Below are positions 1 through 7,227 of a stretch of DNA of 27,077 nucleotides, in pieces; the first letter of the stretch is position 1, and each line of letters begins with the position of its first letter. The notes beneath the pieces were generated by a model. That model worked only from the letters and a program-made list of their open reading frames with translations, made no database searches and was not told where the DNA came from. The stretch lies in NCBI GenBank assembly GCA_900550815.1, contig URTW01000003.1:1-27077 (forward strand), given 5' to 3'. Both the position numbers and the translations under genes were made by a program. This DNA comes from an uncultured Collinsella sp. (lineage in GTDB: Bacteria > Actinomycetota > Coriobacteriia > Coriobacteriales > Coriobacteriaceae).

Positions 1-229
1 CGATGATCCGGTGGTAGCTGTAGGTGCACTTCGATCCCTTTCGGCCGGCCTCGTGGTGCCCGTAGGCCTCGCGCGTACGGTCCATCTCCCGGGACCAGTT
101 CTCGGGGTCGGTGAGGTTCCGTGAGTCGAAGTCGAGAACGTCGTGCTTCCCGTTCGCCCGGTCGAGATAGCCCGATAGGCTCTTCATGTGCTGGGCGCTC
201 GTTATCGCGATCTGTTTGATGGCCGTCAA
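1..229 (-). CDS. Relaxase, N-terminal part (runs off the left edge)
   Basis: The frame opens just after the coupling-protein gene and runs off base 1 with 76 codons visible. It begins MTAIKQIAITSAQHMKSLSG and continues through a Tyr-Leu-Asp and a Tyr-Gly-His-His stretch, ending with a Tyr-Ser-Tyr-His segment. This resembles the N-terminus of VirD2/MobA-type relaxases, which nick oriT and stay linked to the transferred strand. I chose the TTG at 229-227 because an AGGAGG lies 8 bases upstream; the in-frame GTG at 235 is too close to that site. The catalytic HxH motif would lie further left. Identification rests on the N-terminal look plus its position after MobC and VirD4. Confidence 0.68.
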   Translation of the reverse strand, partial: MTAIKQIAITSAQHMKSLSGYLDRANGKHDVLDFDSRNLTDPENWSREMDRTREAYGHHEAGRKGSKCTYSYHRII

Positions 230-241
230 GTCCACCCCCTC

Positions 242-2200
242 CTATTCGTCCCAGGCTGCCCACTCGTCCGGGAAGGTCGCGTTGTCCTCGTCGGCCTTGG
301 CGGGGTCGTCTGGGGCGATTTCCTCTTTATCGGCGGCGTCGTCCCCGGTGCCGAATTCGGGGCACCATGGGGCGGGGGCTTCATATGCGTCGCCTTCTGC
401 GGTGACTTTCGCGCGGGCGTAGTAGGCGGCCCGCTTCGCGCGCTCGGCCTGTTCGTCCCCGAGTCCGAAGAACGGGCCGGCGGGCGTCCTGTTGGCGTAG
501 TCGAGTGGGAACTCGAACACGCCCTCGCGGCCCGGTTTCGAGTTCTCCCCGCCCTTGACGGCGATGAGGCCGTCCCGGATGGGGATGCGGTTCTGCCATT
601 CCCATTCGTTTATCAGGGGGACGGCCGCCTCGCTGTAGTTTGTGCCGGTCGAAGTTCGCCCGGAACCCTTCTGGCTCGACGTGCCCATTGAGCGCACCGT
701 GCGCTTTCCGGCGAGCGCAGTGAAGAACTTGAAGTCCTCGGGCTCCGAAAGCGACAGGGCGACCTTGATGCCGATGGAGCCGATCAGCTTGTCGCGACCG
801 GCCCCGCCGTCGCCTGGGTCGTTGTAGGCATTCAATTGTTTGAGATTTTGAACGAAGATCTGCTCGCGGATCCCCATCGATCTTCCGAGCGTCGCGATGG
901 CCGGCAGGCACGCGACCTTGACGTTGAGGTTGCCGATCTCGTCGAGCACGAGCGCCGTCTCGTGTGGCATGCGGCCCCCGTTCCCCTTGCACGCCCGCTG
1001 CGCCACCTGCCACCACTGGTTCAGGAAGCAGGTGTAGACGACCCCGTACGGATCGCCCTCGTCGAGCATCTCGATGTAGACTGCCGTCTTCCTCTCGATG
1101 AGGTGGCTGATCGACACGCTGCTCTCGGACGTCACGGCGCGGAGCGCCCCGTCCGAGAAGATGCTCAGCGCCTCCTTGAGGGTCGAGACGACGTTCTTGC
1201 CGGCCGTCGTCGCGCCGCCGTCCCCGAGGAGGTCGGACGCCGGCGAGAACGCCGGGTGCGACGGCCCGAGCTCGCGGATGTAGTCCTTGAGCGGGGCCGA
1301 GGGGTCCTTCGGGTCGTCGCCGGAGGTCCCGCGCTCCACGAGCGCGGCGACGCTCGCGAGGTTCTTCTGCCTGCGGGGGTTGTCGGCCGTGCAGACGACG
1401 AGGATGCAGGCGGCGAGCATGTTGCGCGCTGCCTTGGGGAAATACGTGTTCTTCTCCCCGCCGATTGGGATGAGGTCGACGGCGACCTGCCGGGCCGTCC
1501 TCACGGCCCCGTCGGTGTCGCCCGCCTCGCCGGCGTCGGCGACGAGTCCGATGGGATTGTACGAGCTGGCACCGGGATAGCCGGCCAGGTCGAGGATGAC
1601 CACCTCGTAGCCGAGCTCCCGCGCCTTGTCGGCGGTGAGCTCGAGGATTTCGGGCTTTCCGGTGGAGACGACGTTCCAGCCGGCTGCCAGGAACATATGC
1701 ATATCTTCCAGGACTTGGAATTGTGACTTACCAGACCCCGTTTTTCCAATGCTGATCGCGTGCGGAACGGACGAGTCGAACCAGTATCCGCCCTTGGTCG
1801 CGCCGAGCACGAAACCCGCTCTGGCCGGCGCGCCGGACCCGTCCCAGAAATCGTTGCGGCGGCTGAGCTCCGCTGCGCCCCGAATGACGCGGGCGTCGCC
1901 GTAGATGCCTTCGTCGACGTTCCGGTTACGTTCGGCGTCCTTTGCGACCGTATAGCCGAGGAGAACGAGAAACAGGAGGCAGAACGCTGCGAACATGAAC
2001 GGAATGTGACCGAGCCATGCCCCGGAAAGCCAGAAGACCGACCACATGTCGAAACCGATGGCGTCGCGCCAGGCGACCCAATCGATGGGGAGCGATGAGG
2101 CGGCGCAGGCGACCACGGGGGCCAGCAGGGGATAACACGCGACGGTAAGGACGGCGGCGAACGAAGCCGAGAGGACTGCGTTGAACTTAAGATTGCGCAT
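242..2200 (-). CDS. VirD4/TraG-family type IV coupling protein
   Basis: The 652-residue protein is the size of VirD4/TraG coupling ATPases, which bring the relaxase-DNA complex to a type IV secretion channel at the inner membrane. Two hydrophobic segments (about residues 8-34 and 52-83) form the N-terminal anchor. A Walker A loop, GKTGSGKSQ, lies at residues 152-160, and a Walker B-like ALVLDEIGNL lies near residue 430. The C-terminal 50 residues are acidic and alanine-rich, as in coupling proteins that recruit relaxosomes. The ATG at 2200 is preceded by AGGAGG. It starts 11 bases after mobC, and its stop overlaps the relaxase ribosome-binding site, so the three are probably one transcript. 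Confidence 0.92.
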   Translation of the reverse strand: MRNLKFNAVLSASFAAVLTVACYPLLAPVVACAASSLPIDWVAWRDAIGFDMWSVFWLSGAWLGHIPFMFAAFCLLFLVLLGYTVAKDAERNRNVDEGIYGDARVIRGAAELSRRNDFWDGSGAPARAGFVLGATKGGYWFDSSVPHAISIGKTGSGKSQFQVLEDMHMFLAAGWNVVSTGKPEILELTADKARELGYEVVILDLAGYPGASSYNPIGLVADAGEAGDTDGAVRTARQVAVDLIPIGGEKNTYFPKAARNMLAACILVVCTADNPRRQKNLASVAALVERGTSGDDPKDPSAPLKDYIRELGPSHPAFSPASDLLGDGGATTAGKNVVSTLKEALSIFSDGALRAVTSESSVSISHLIERKTAVYIEMLDEGDPYGVVYTCFLNQWWQVAQRACKGNGGRMPHETALVLDEIGNLNVKVACLPAIATLGRSMGIREQIFVQNLKQLNAYNDPGDGGAGRDKLIGSIGIKVALSLSEPEDFKFFTALAGKRTVRSMGTSSQKGSGRTSTGTNYSEAAVPLINEWEWQNRIPIRDGLIAVKGGENSKPGREGVFEFPLDYANRTPAGPFFGLGDEQAERAKRAAYYARAKVTAEGDAYEAPAPWCPEFGTGDDAADKEEIAPDDPAKADEDNATFPDEWAAWDE

Positions 2201-2211
2201 GGGATTTCCTC

Positions 2212-2559
2212 CTAGACGTTGCGGGCGTCGGCCAGGAAGGCCGAGACGGCGTCGGCCGCACCCCCGACCTTCACGAGCGCGACGTCGAGGAACGGAGCAA
2301 TCCGGCCGGGGTCGTGAGTAATATGGATCTCGCGAGTCAGCTGGTTCAGGTTGGACCCAGCAAGTCGGAGGTCCCGATACATGAGCTTCAACGTCTCGGA
2401 ATCGGTCACGATCACGGGACGGTCCCCGTCGACCAGGGACCTCCTCCTTATGTACTCGCTCGCACTCAGACCTACCGTCTGAGCACGTCTGGCAATTAAG
2501 CTACGTTCCGACGGCGTCATCCTGACGTATATGCGTTCCGTTCTTCTTGAACTACTCAT
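2212..2559 (-). CDS. mobC: MobC-like relaxosome accessory protein
   Basis: The 115-residue protein begins MSSSRRTERIYVRMTPSER and carries a ribbon-helix-helix-like N-terminus. A conserved type of segment, GLSASEYIRRRSL, follows, and later AGSNLNQLTREIH, which is typical of the MobC family. MobC proteins bind near oriT and help the relaxase open the strands. A longer upstream frame exists, but the ATG at 2559 overlaps the stop of the preceding gene by 8 bases and has AAGGAG upstream, which fits translational coupling. It lies directly upstream of the coupling protein and relaxase. Confidence 0.88.
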   Translation of the reverse strand: MSSSRRTERIYVRMTPSERSLIARRAQTVGLSASEYIRRRSLVDGDRPVIVTDSETLKLMYRDLRLAGSNLNQLTREIHITHDPGRIAPFLDVALVKVGGAADAVSAFLADARNV

Positions 2560-2758
2560 CAGACGATCCAACTCCTTCAAATGCCTCTTGCACGGCAACA
2601 CCGTCGAAAGGGTCGAATTCAATAGGCGTCCCGCTGCAAAGCAATGCAACAGCACGCATATAAGACGATATGGTCATGTTCAGCGATTTCGCCTCTCGCT
2701 CGATTATTTTGCGTTGGCTTTCACTCATCCGCACGCCAACGTGCATCACCAAAGACAT
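2552..2758 (-). CDS. Small ribbon-helix-helix mobilization-type protein
   Basis: This 68-residue protein has a segment, VGVRMSESQRKIIEREA, followed by LNMTISSYMRAVAL. That is the strand-helix-helix pattern of ribbon-helix-helix DNA-binding proteins and of the N-terminal part of bacterial mobilization proteins. The frame could extend to an ATG at 2944, but that would run through the GC-rich hairpin and the preceding gene. I therefore chose the ATG at 2758, which has a modest GGTGA site 5 bases upstream; ATG 2746 is an alternative. It overlaps mobC by 8 bases. The role is probably relaxosome assembly or autoregulation of the mob operon. Confidence 0.68.
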   Translation of the reverse strand: MSLVMHVGVRMSESQRKIIEREAKSLNMTISSYMRAVALLCSGTPIEFDPFDGVAVQEAFEGVGSSDE

Positions 2759-2774
2759 ATCTGTCACCAATCTG

Positions 2775-2800
2775 GCCGGGGCCGTCTCCGCGGCCCCGGC
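2775..2800. repeat. GC-rich hairpin upstream of the mob genes
   Basis: A perfect 10-bp inverted repeat, GCCGGGGCCG and CGGCCCCGGC, surrounds a 6-base loop. It lies in the 46-bp gap between the 92-aa gene and the first mob gene. On the plus strand it is followed by a T-rich stretch; on the minus strand, the direction of the genes, it has no T-run. It could be an attenuator, a weak plus-strand terminator, or part of oriT, which often lies just upstream of mobC. Confidence 0.7.
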
Positions 2801-2804
2801 TCCT

Positions 2805-3083
2805 TTATTTAGTTGACATTGCTTGAAGCATCTGACCGATGCGCCCAATCCTCGCCCTTGCCCAGACATCAAAGGGAACCCCGGGTAAAGTGCCAAGGTA
2901 TACGCAGTACGGCTGCCAATGCTCCTCATAGAAATCGAGGGCATCGAGCAAGCGTTTACGTTCCCAAATTAGCTCCTCCACCGAGAAAGAAGGAAGATCC
3001 CTGTTCTCGGCGCGTTTGAGCTCATCGGACGAAAAACACGGATTGGGAGCCCGGTACCTGCCGATGCAGGGTCCAGGCTCCAT
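2805..3083 (-). CDS. Hypothetical protein, 92 aa
   Basis: I do not recognise this protein. It is soluble-looking, with a charged, probably helical middle (residues about 18-50, VEELIWERKRLLDALDFYEE) and a C-terminal part containing GVPFDVWARARIGRIGQML. Its ATG follows the stop of the DnaB-like gene by 2 bases, with no strong ribosome-binding site of its own, so translation is probably coupled. Its position between a helicase-like ATPase and the mob genes suggests a role in replication or mobilization of the element, but nothing in the sequence shows which. Confidence 0.62.
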   Translation of the reverse strand: MEPGPCIGRYRAPNPCFSSDELKRAENRDLPSFSVEELIWERKRLLDALDFYEEHWQPYCVYLGTLPGVPFDVWARARIGRIGQMLQAMSTK

Positions 3084-3085
3084 AA

Positions 3086-3952
3086 TTAGCCGACTTCGGT
3101 AAACGTCGCAGCTGGCGCGTTGAACTCAAACTCGACAACGCCACAGGAACCGTAACGATTCTTTGTGATTGAAGCAATGATTGGTCGCTTTCTAAGCAAC
3201 ATATTGGCGTTGCGCTCTTCGGGCTTATCGCCCTTAATCGATAGCGACATGACGAGGTCCGCCGAATACTCGAACATGTTGCACCCGCCTATCGCCTGAA
3301 GCCCGGTGGTCTGCTTATCATAATTCGTTCGGTTGATCGAGGAGATCGCGAAAAGCGGGCAATGGGTTTCATCAACGATACGGCGAAGCTCGGAAGCGAC
3401 GAGCTTGAGCCCGATGCGCTCGTCGGCGATACGCAGCTCCTGCGGTAACGAAACAATCTGAGCGTAATCAACGATCACCAGCGGAGGTTCGCCAAATATG
3501 TCGGCGATTTCCTCGATGATCTTGCGCATTTCCGCATTCTTAATCTCTCCCGAGACAATGAACATGCGCTCCGCGATACTGCCAGCGTAAATGTTGAGAA
3601 CCTCGTCGAAAAGCTTTCGCTTAGCAGTAGACATGTCGCTATTGTACATATCGTCGTAGGTAAGTTTACCGCCCGAGATGCGTGTAAGACTCTTCGAAAG
3701 CATGGCATCACGCCCAAGCTCGCCCTCGAAGATAATCACAGGGTGACCAGAGATCGCCCAGCCGTCCGCGATTTGGTGCATAAACGTGGTCTTCCCAGTA
3801 CCGGGACCACCGGGGACAATGCAGAGATACTGACGGATACCGCCGAGAATTGCATCCAGAACACCATGTTCGATATGGCCGAGCGGTTTATTATTCAAGA
3901 TAGCCAGCGCGGTATTCTCAAGACCGACGCTCATAGGCTTTACAGACGGCAC
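3086..3952 (-). CDS. DnaB-like (RecA-fold) replicative helicase domain protein
   Basis: The 288-residue protein has a Walker A loop, GGPGTGKTT, at residues 48-56 and a Walker B, VIVDYAQ, at 159-165. Further on is a segment, ISSINRTNYDK, that matches the sensor region of DnaB-family helicases, and near the C-terminus a KNRYGSCG element like the DnaB arginine-finger strand. The N-terminal DnaB domain (primase/loader contact) is absent; full DnaB is around 450 residues. The start is the GTG at 3952, because GGAGGTGA lies 7 bases upstream; it overlaps the preceding gene by 13 bases. It probably supports replication of the excised circle, possibly as a loader or cut-down helicase. Confidence 0.82.
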   Translation of the reverse strand: MPSVKPMSVGLENTALAILNNKPLGHIEHGVLDAILGGIRQYLCIVPGGPGTGKTTFMHQIADGWAISGHPVIIFEGELGRDAMLSKSLTRISGGKLTYDDMYNSDMSTAKRKLFDEVLNIYAGSIAERMFIVSGEIKNAEMRKIIEEIADIFGEPPLVIVDYAQIVSLPQELRIADERIGLKLVASELRRIVDETHCPLFAISSINRTNYDKQTTGLQAIGGCNMFEYSADLVMSLSIKGDKPEERNANMLLRKRPIIASITKNRYGSCGVVEFEFNAPAATFTEVG

Positions 3953-4197
3953 GGCTCGCTCACCTCCAACTCATGGAGGTATGCATAGAAGCTTGACTCG
4001 AGGATGAAAAGACGACGGTGCACGTTGATGGCGCGACCGGTCTCCTTCATCAGTTTCGACGCCGTAACTGGATTGAGGCCAGTCAAGGCGCAAACTTCGG
4101 GAATACCAAAGAGGCGCTCACGGCCAATGTTCGAATTATTTGGAGCCGCGGGAGCCACTTTAGCGGCAGCGCACGGCTCGATGGAATCAACCGGCAT
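3940..4197 (-). CDS. Excisionase-like helix-turn-helix protein
   Basis: The 85-residue protein has a poorly structured N-terminal 25 residues, then LFGIPEVCALTGLNPVTASK, followed by a strand-like VHRRLFILESSFYAYL. This is the winged helix-turn-helix arrangement of MerR-like excisionases and small plasmid DNA-binding proteins. The ATG at 4197 has AAAGGA upstream. It is the first gene of the minus-strand operon that runs through helicase and mob genes, so it could be a recombination directionality factor, a replication initiator or an operon regulator. The sequence does not separate these. Confidence 0.72.
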   Translation of the reverse strand: MPVDSIEPCAAAKVAPAAPNNSNIGRERLFGIPEVCALTGLNPVTASKLMKETGRAINVHRRLFILESSFYAYLHELEVSEPCRL

Positions 4198-4450
4198 GGT
4201 AAAATCCTTTCGGGTCTGCTCGCCCCTCCCCCAGTCGCCAAACTTGTACGGGAAGGGCGGGCGGCTTTTATATCATGACCAAATGAATACTCCAATCAAT
4301 CAAGCTGGTCGGGCTTTTATCTTGACCCCAGTGTACGTCTTCTGTGCAACGTTTTCAATCGTATTTTCTTTTTCTTTCAATCTTTTTTCAGATATTTATA
4401 GACTTATAAATTTACCTGCGCTAATATCAGAGTTGACGATAGGAGGAACC
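4198..4450. promoter_or_regulatory. Divergent intergenic region between the element's two transcription units
   Basis: The right two thirds are AT-rich with T-runs, unlike the coding sequence on either side. The region must hold the promoters for the minus-strand replication/mob operon and for the plus-strand cargo gene. I could not assign a convincing -35/-10 pair for either. An in-frame ATG at 4283 could extend the cargo protein by 56 hydrophobic residues, but it has no ribosome-binding site. No iterons were seen. Confidence 0.45.
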
Positions 4451-5209
4451 ATGCCACGCCTTCCAGTATCTGGCACCAAAATGAAAAAAGTGAAACTCGG
4501 AACAACAGTCAAAGAACGCACGGTTAACGAAATCGAATGGCTCCGGGAATCGAAGCCAGATTCAATCAGAACCCCAGGTGAAGCCATTGATTATGTCTTC
4601 GAACTCATCACGGGCCTTGATGCAGGGGTCGCTCGCGCTCTAGATCGTGTTTGCATCCAGCGTATTTCCTCGATCACAGACGAAATTAACCGTCTGCGAC
4701 CAGATGGCTCCGAGGAAATGACCATGGGGTCTAAACGACTTCAACGGGAACAGTTCTGTGCGCTCCATGACCATTTGTCTACGCTATATAAGGATGAAGA
4801 AGTTTCCAGCGGAATGAAGCGAGTAAACCTTCTCGGCGGCGACTACGTTATCTTCCCCTCCGATTGGATTCTCCTTGAGCCGGCGGCATCCGCACAGGAT
4901 TGCAGCCAAGTCGGTGTTATAGAAATCAGGGGCGGGGCCAAATACGAAGCACCCCATTTCGTCTTTTTCCATAACGGAGAATACAGCGAGAAGGACAAGC
5001 TCGAAAAGGCGACCAAACTCTGGCCGCGAATGAAAGAAGTCCGCCGCGACGAAGTTAAGCTTGTCGCGGACGACCAGGGTCACTATCTAAACATGGATGA
5101 ACATCTTGCCGCTCCGATTATTTGTTACTTCAACGTTCTAGACGCCGCATATTACCAGTCGGTAAACATGGAGGCACCCTACGGAGCCGTCATCTACCGC
5201 AACCGATAG
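4451..5209 (+). CDS. Unrecognised cargo protein with a possible ribbon-helix-helix N-terminus
   Basis: The 252-residue protein starts at an ATG preceded by AGGAGGAACC, an excellent ribosome-binding site; longer in-frame starts lack one. Residues about 12-55 (KVKLGTTVKERTVNEIEWL, then a TPGEAIDYVFEL helix) look like a strand-helix-helix DNA-binding fold. Residues 95-252 form a separate domain with many aromatic residues and no motif I recognise. There are no membrane segments or signal peptide. It is the only plus-strand gene in the element, stands alone between a divergent promoter region and a terminator shared with int, and is less GC-rich than the mob genes. It is the element's visible cargo; function unknown. 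Confidence 0.8.
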   Translation: MPRLPVSGTKMKKVKLGTTVKERTVNEIEWLRESKPDSIRTPGEAIDYVFELITGLDAGVARALDRVCIQRISSITDEINRLRPDGSEEMTMGSKRLQREQFCALHDHLSTLYKDEEVSSGMKRVNLLGGDYVIFPSDWILLEPAASAQDCSQVGVIEIRGGAKYEAPHFVFFHNGEYSEKDKLEKATKLWPRMKEVRRDEVKLVADDQGHYLNMDEHLAAPIICYFNVLDAAYYQSVNMEAPYGAVIYRNR

Positions 5210-5210
5210 C

Positions 5211-5235
5211 AAAAGGCCCCTCACGGGGCCTTTTT
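5211..5235. terminator. Bidirectional intrinsic terminator between cargo gene and integrase
   Basis: An AAAAGGCCCC arm, a TCAC loop and a GGGGCCTTTTT arm form a stem with A-run and T-run on opposite sides, so it can stop transcription from both directions. It lies exactly between the convergent cargo gene and integrase and overlaps the last base of the integrase stop codon. Confidence 0.93.
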
Positions 5236-6506
5236 CAATTCTCGAGAATACTATCGAACGTCTCAGCCGCCTTCTGGTCATTGGCCGGAATGAAATGGCT
5301 GTAAATCGAAAGCGTGGTCGAAGGGCTCGCATGCCCCAATCGTGCCTGAATTGTCTTGATATCCGCTTTTGCGCCCACCAGCAAAGTCGCGTGAGTATGT
5401 CGAAGTTCGTGCGGTTTCAAGCCACTATATCCAGTACCGATATAATGCTTTTCTCCTTCTTTATCAACAGAGGTTCGCTTCGTCTCGAATGATCCGAATC
5501 CATGCTTCACCGAGAAATTCCGAAATGCCCTTGAGTAGTTATGATCGTTCATCCGGTTGACGGAAGGCTCATCGGCATTGCGAAGAACACCGATTGAATG
5601 GACAATGGGGGTCTGCTCATTCCAAGAGAATCCAAGTTCACGCAATTCCTCTTGTTGGATTCGCTTCCATCTTTCCAGATAAGAAGCAAGCTCGTCGCCA
5701 ATGGATATTTCACGTCTACTCATTTTTGATTTAGGATCGCGCAGTCCATATTTGCTGGAATACTGTTTCTCTATCCTGAGAGTTTTTTTCGATGGATCGT
5801 AGCGCTCCCATGAGAGTCCAAGGGCCTCACCTTTTCTCATTCCGCACAGCAAGAGCAGCATGGTACAAGTGACAAACGATGACGGCGCCTCTTCCCGCAA
5901 ACACCCTAGCAATCGGGCCGCCTCGCTGGAGCTAAGAGCATTTCGCGCCTCATAATTAACTTTCGGCAGTTTTACATGTCGGCAAGGGTTTTTGGTAATG
6001 CGATCGTTATCGACAGCATTCTCCATGATTTGCTTGAGCTTGATATGGATGCGGCGTATTTCACTCTCGCTAAAACGGCCGCTCGTTCGAGCTCTTTCAT
6101 AGGCAGCGCTAATATCATCGGGCCTCAAAGAACTCAGTAAAGGGTTTCCGAACAATTCCCCAATGTGTTCGACATCCAGTTCTTCGCGATCGAATGCCGC
6201 GATCGATCCAAATACCGCCTTGCGGTCCCCATGAAACGACAACGCATAGTCATAAAGTCGCTTTGGCTTATCGGGTTCTTTTTCCATGCCCTCAAGCTCC
6301 AGCCTGTACGCTTCAAGCGCTTTTGAGACCTCGCTTGGCCAGTTTTTAGGGTTCTTGCTCTTGCAATGGACTCTTCGATAGGGGCTGCGAAGATACTTCC
6401 CGGTATCAGGGTCTTTTCCCATAGAAAAGTAAATTCGGAAGACGCCTTTCTTCCTGTCAATACATTCGGACGTACCTCGTGCGCCTTCTTTAATCGTACC
6501 GCGCAA
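5235..6506 (-). CDS. int: Tyrosine recombinase (integrase) of the element
   Basis: The 423-residue protein carries the catalytic set of phage-type tyrosine recombinases: R224 in CGMRKGEALGL, a Lys near residue 261, H367 and R370 in HELRH, H392 in RLGHAS, and the nucleophile Y402 in LSIYSHF. Residues about 1-60 resemble an arm-binding domain with basic residues, and 80-180 a core-binding SAM-like domain. The start is TTG at 6506, with AGGGG 5 bases upstream; no in-frame ATG is better placed. The gene lies at the end of the element, transcribed away from attR, as usual for tRNA-integrating elements. A 55-bp inverted repeat sits just upstream. Confidence 0.95.
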   Translation of the reverse strand: MRGTIKEGARGTSECIDRKKGVFRIYFSMGKDPDTGKYLRSPYRRVHCKSKNPKNWPSEVSKALEAYRLELEGMEKEPDKPKRLYDYALSFHGDRKAVFGSIAAFDREELDVEHIGELFGNPLLSSLRPDDISAAYERARTSGRFSESEIRRIHIKLKQIMENAVDNDRITKNPCRHVKLPKVNYEARNALSSSEAARLLGCLREEAPSSFVTCTMLLLLCGMRKGEALGLSWERYDPSKKTLRIEKQYSSKYGLRDPKSKMSRREISIGDELASYLERWKRIQQEELRELGFSWNEQTPIVHSIGVLRNADEPSVNRMNDHNYSRAFRNFSVKHGFGSFETKRTSVDKEGEKHYIGTGYSGLKPHELRHTHATLLVGAKADIKTIQARLGHASPSTTLSIYSHFIPANDQKAAETFDSILEN

Positions 6507-6524
6507 TTGAACCCCTCATTTGTA

Positions 6525-6579
6525 TTTCGGTTAGGCTAGGGCCAAAGCTTTATAGGCTTTGGCCCAAGCCTAACCGAAA
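6525..6579. repeat. 55-bp near-perfect inverted repeat upstream of the integrase
   Basis: The arms are TTTCGGTTAGGCT plus GGGCCAAAGC on the left and their exact complements on the right. An A/A mismatch (6538 and 6566) separates the two paired blocks, and the loop is 7 bases (6549-6555). In all 23 bp pair. It begins 18 bases upstream of the int start, between int and attR. In the int direction it contains a TATAAA-like element. It could be the int operator/promoter, a strong mRNA hairpin in the int leader, or a terminator protecting int from tRNA transcription. Confidence 0.9.
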
Positions 6580-6731
6580 CTTTTCACCTCTGCAACCTAT
6601 TAAAGGGGTGAAATTGAGGGGAAATTCAATTCTAATAACCAAGTCGATAATTACAAGAAATAGCTTTTTACCTGCATCTATATTAAATTCAATGAAAATA
6701 AACTTAACTCGATGAATCAAGCGAACACGTA

Positions 6732-6776
6732 CTCGTAAAGCGGGGGTCACCGGTTCGAGCCCGGTCGCTGGCTCCA
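6732..6776 (+). other. attR: 3' fragment of tRNA-Thr(CGT)
   Basis: The bases read as the 3' part of a tRNA: anticodon loop CTCGTAA (anticodon CGT), stem AGCGG, variable loop GGGTC, T-arm ACCGG-TTCGAGC-CCGGT, acceptor strand CGCTGGC, discriminator T and encoded CCA. The 5' half (which should begin GCCAGCG) is absent upstream, so this is a fragment and not a gene. It is the expected duplicated attachment core left by a tRNA-targeting integrase. The exact core boundary on the left is inferred, because attL is outside the window. Confidence 0.9.
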
Positions 6777-6787
6777 TTGCACAAGAT

Positions 6788-6810
6788 AGCCGCCTTCGGG
6801 CGGCTTTTTT
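6788..6810 (+). terminator. Intrinsic terminator following the tRNA 3' end
   Basis: The stem AGCCGCC / GGCGGCT closes a TTCG tetraloop and is followed by a T-run. It lies 11 bases after the CCA and is probably the original terminator of the tRNA-Thr gene, now separated from the tRNA's 5' half by the element. Confidence 0.93.
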
Positions 6811-7227
6811 GTTGCCGATTTCAGACGCACATCCGCCGGAATTCGCCCACTCGGTGGACTTCGGGTTTAATGCTTAGGGGCGGGGATTTACCAAAGTGAA
6901 ATTTTAATGAAAAGAAACCCAGCTGCAACAATTGCCATGGTGAGGGCTCGAATTGGCCATATAAATCTAAAATAGTCACGATACCTTCTCTTTTGCTGGA
7001 ACGATATATCTATACAAGGTTGTGAGCGGAAAACAAAAATACGTCGATTGCTATCCGACAAACGGGTCTGGAATTGCATTCACCGGCATTTCGGGGCAGA
7101 TTGATACACATGTACGAAAAGGAACCTATGTGGTGCGTTGGGTTGGAGCTGCTGCAGGCCCGATATGGATTGCGGTCTTGCGTCCCGATGTCCAAATAGG
7201 TTTCTCTCTCTAGACGGGAAGTTGCTC
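6811..7227. other. Chromosomal flank without a convincing gene
   Basis: About 400 bases carry no gene I can support. An open plus-strand frame runs from 6971 to a stop at 7213 and contains segments such as KGTYVVRWVGAAAGPIWIAV. It has only a GTG at 7022 and no ribosome-binding site, and it may be a decayed gene tail. Low-GC patches near 6890-7010 suggest old insertion scars next to the attachment site. Confidence 0.4.

Larger units (their letters stand above)
1..6776. mobile_element. Right end of an integrated mobilizable/conjugative element
   Basis: The stretch holds a relaxase start, a VirD4-type coupling protein, MobC, a DnaB-like ATPase, an excisionase-like DNA-binding protein and a tyrosine integrase. 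It ends at a 3' fragment of a tRNA-Thr gene (6732-6776), the classical attachment target of such integrases. The mobilization genes are visibly richer in GC than the integrase and cargo part, which suggests a mosaic. No channel (VirB/Tra) genes are visible, so whether it is a full conjugative element or only mobilizable cannot be decided here. The left end lies outside the window and should carry the intact tRNA-Thr(CGT) gene. Confidence 0.88.

Noticed and set aside
836..1726. A 296-codon plus-strand frame
   Set aside because: It is antisense to the VirD4-type gene, with no start signal and Arg/Glu-rich composition typical of shadow frames.
4004..4450. N-terminal extension of the cargo protein
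   Set aside because: The first part is antisense to the excisionase-like gene and the rest is AT-rich leader; the AGGAGG before ATG 4451 decides the start.
6732..6776. A functional tRNA-Thr gene
   Set aside because: Only the anticodon loop onward is present; the acceptor 5' strand, D-arm and 5' anticodon stem are missing upstream.
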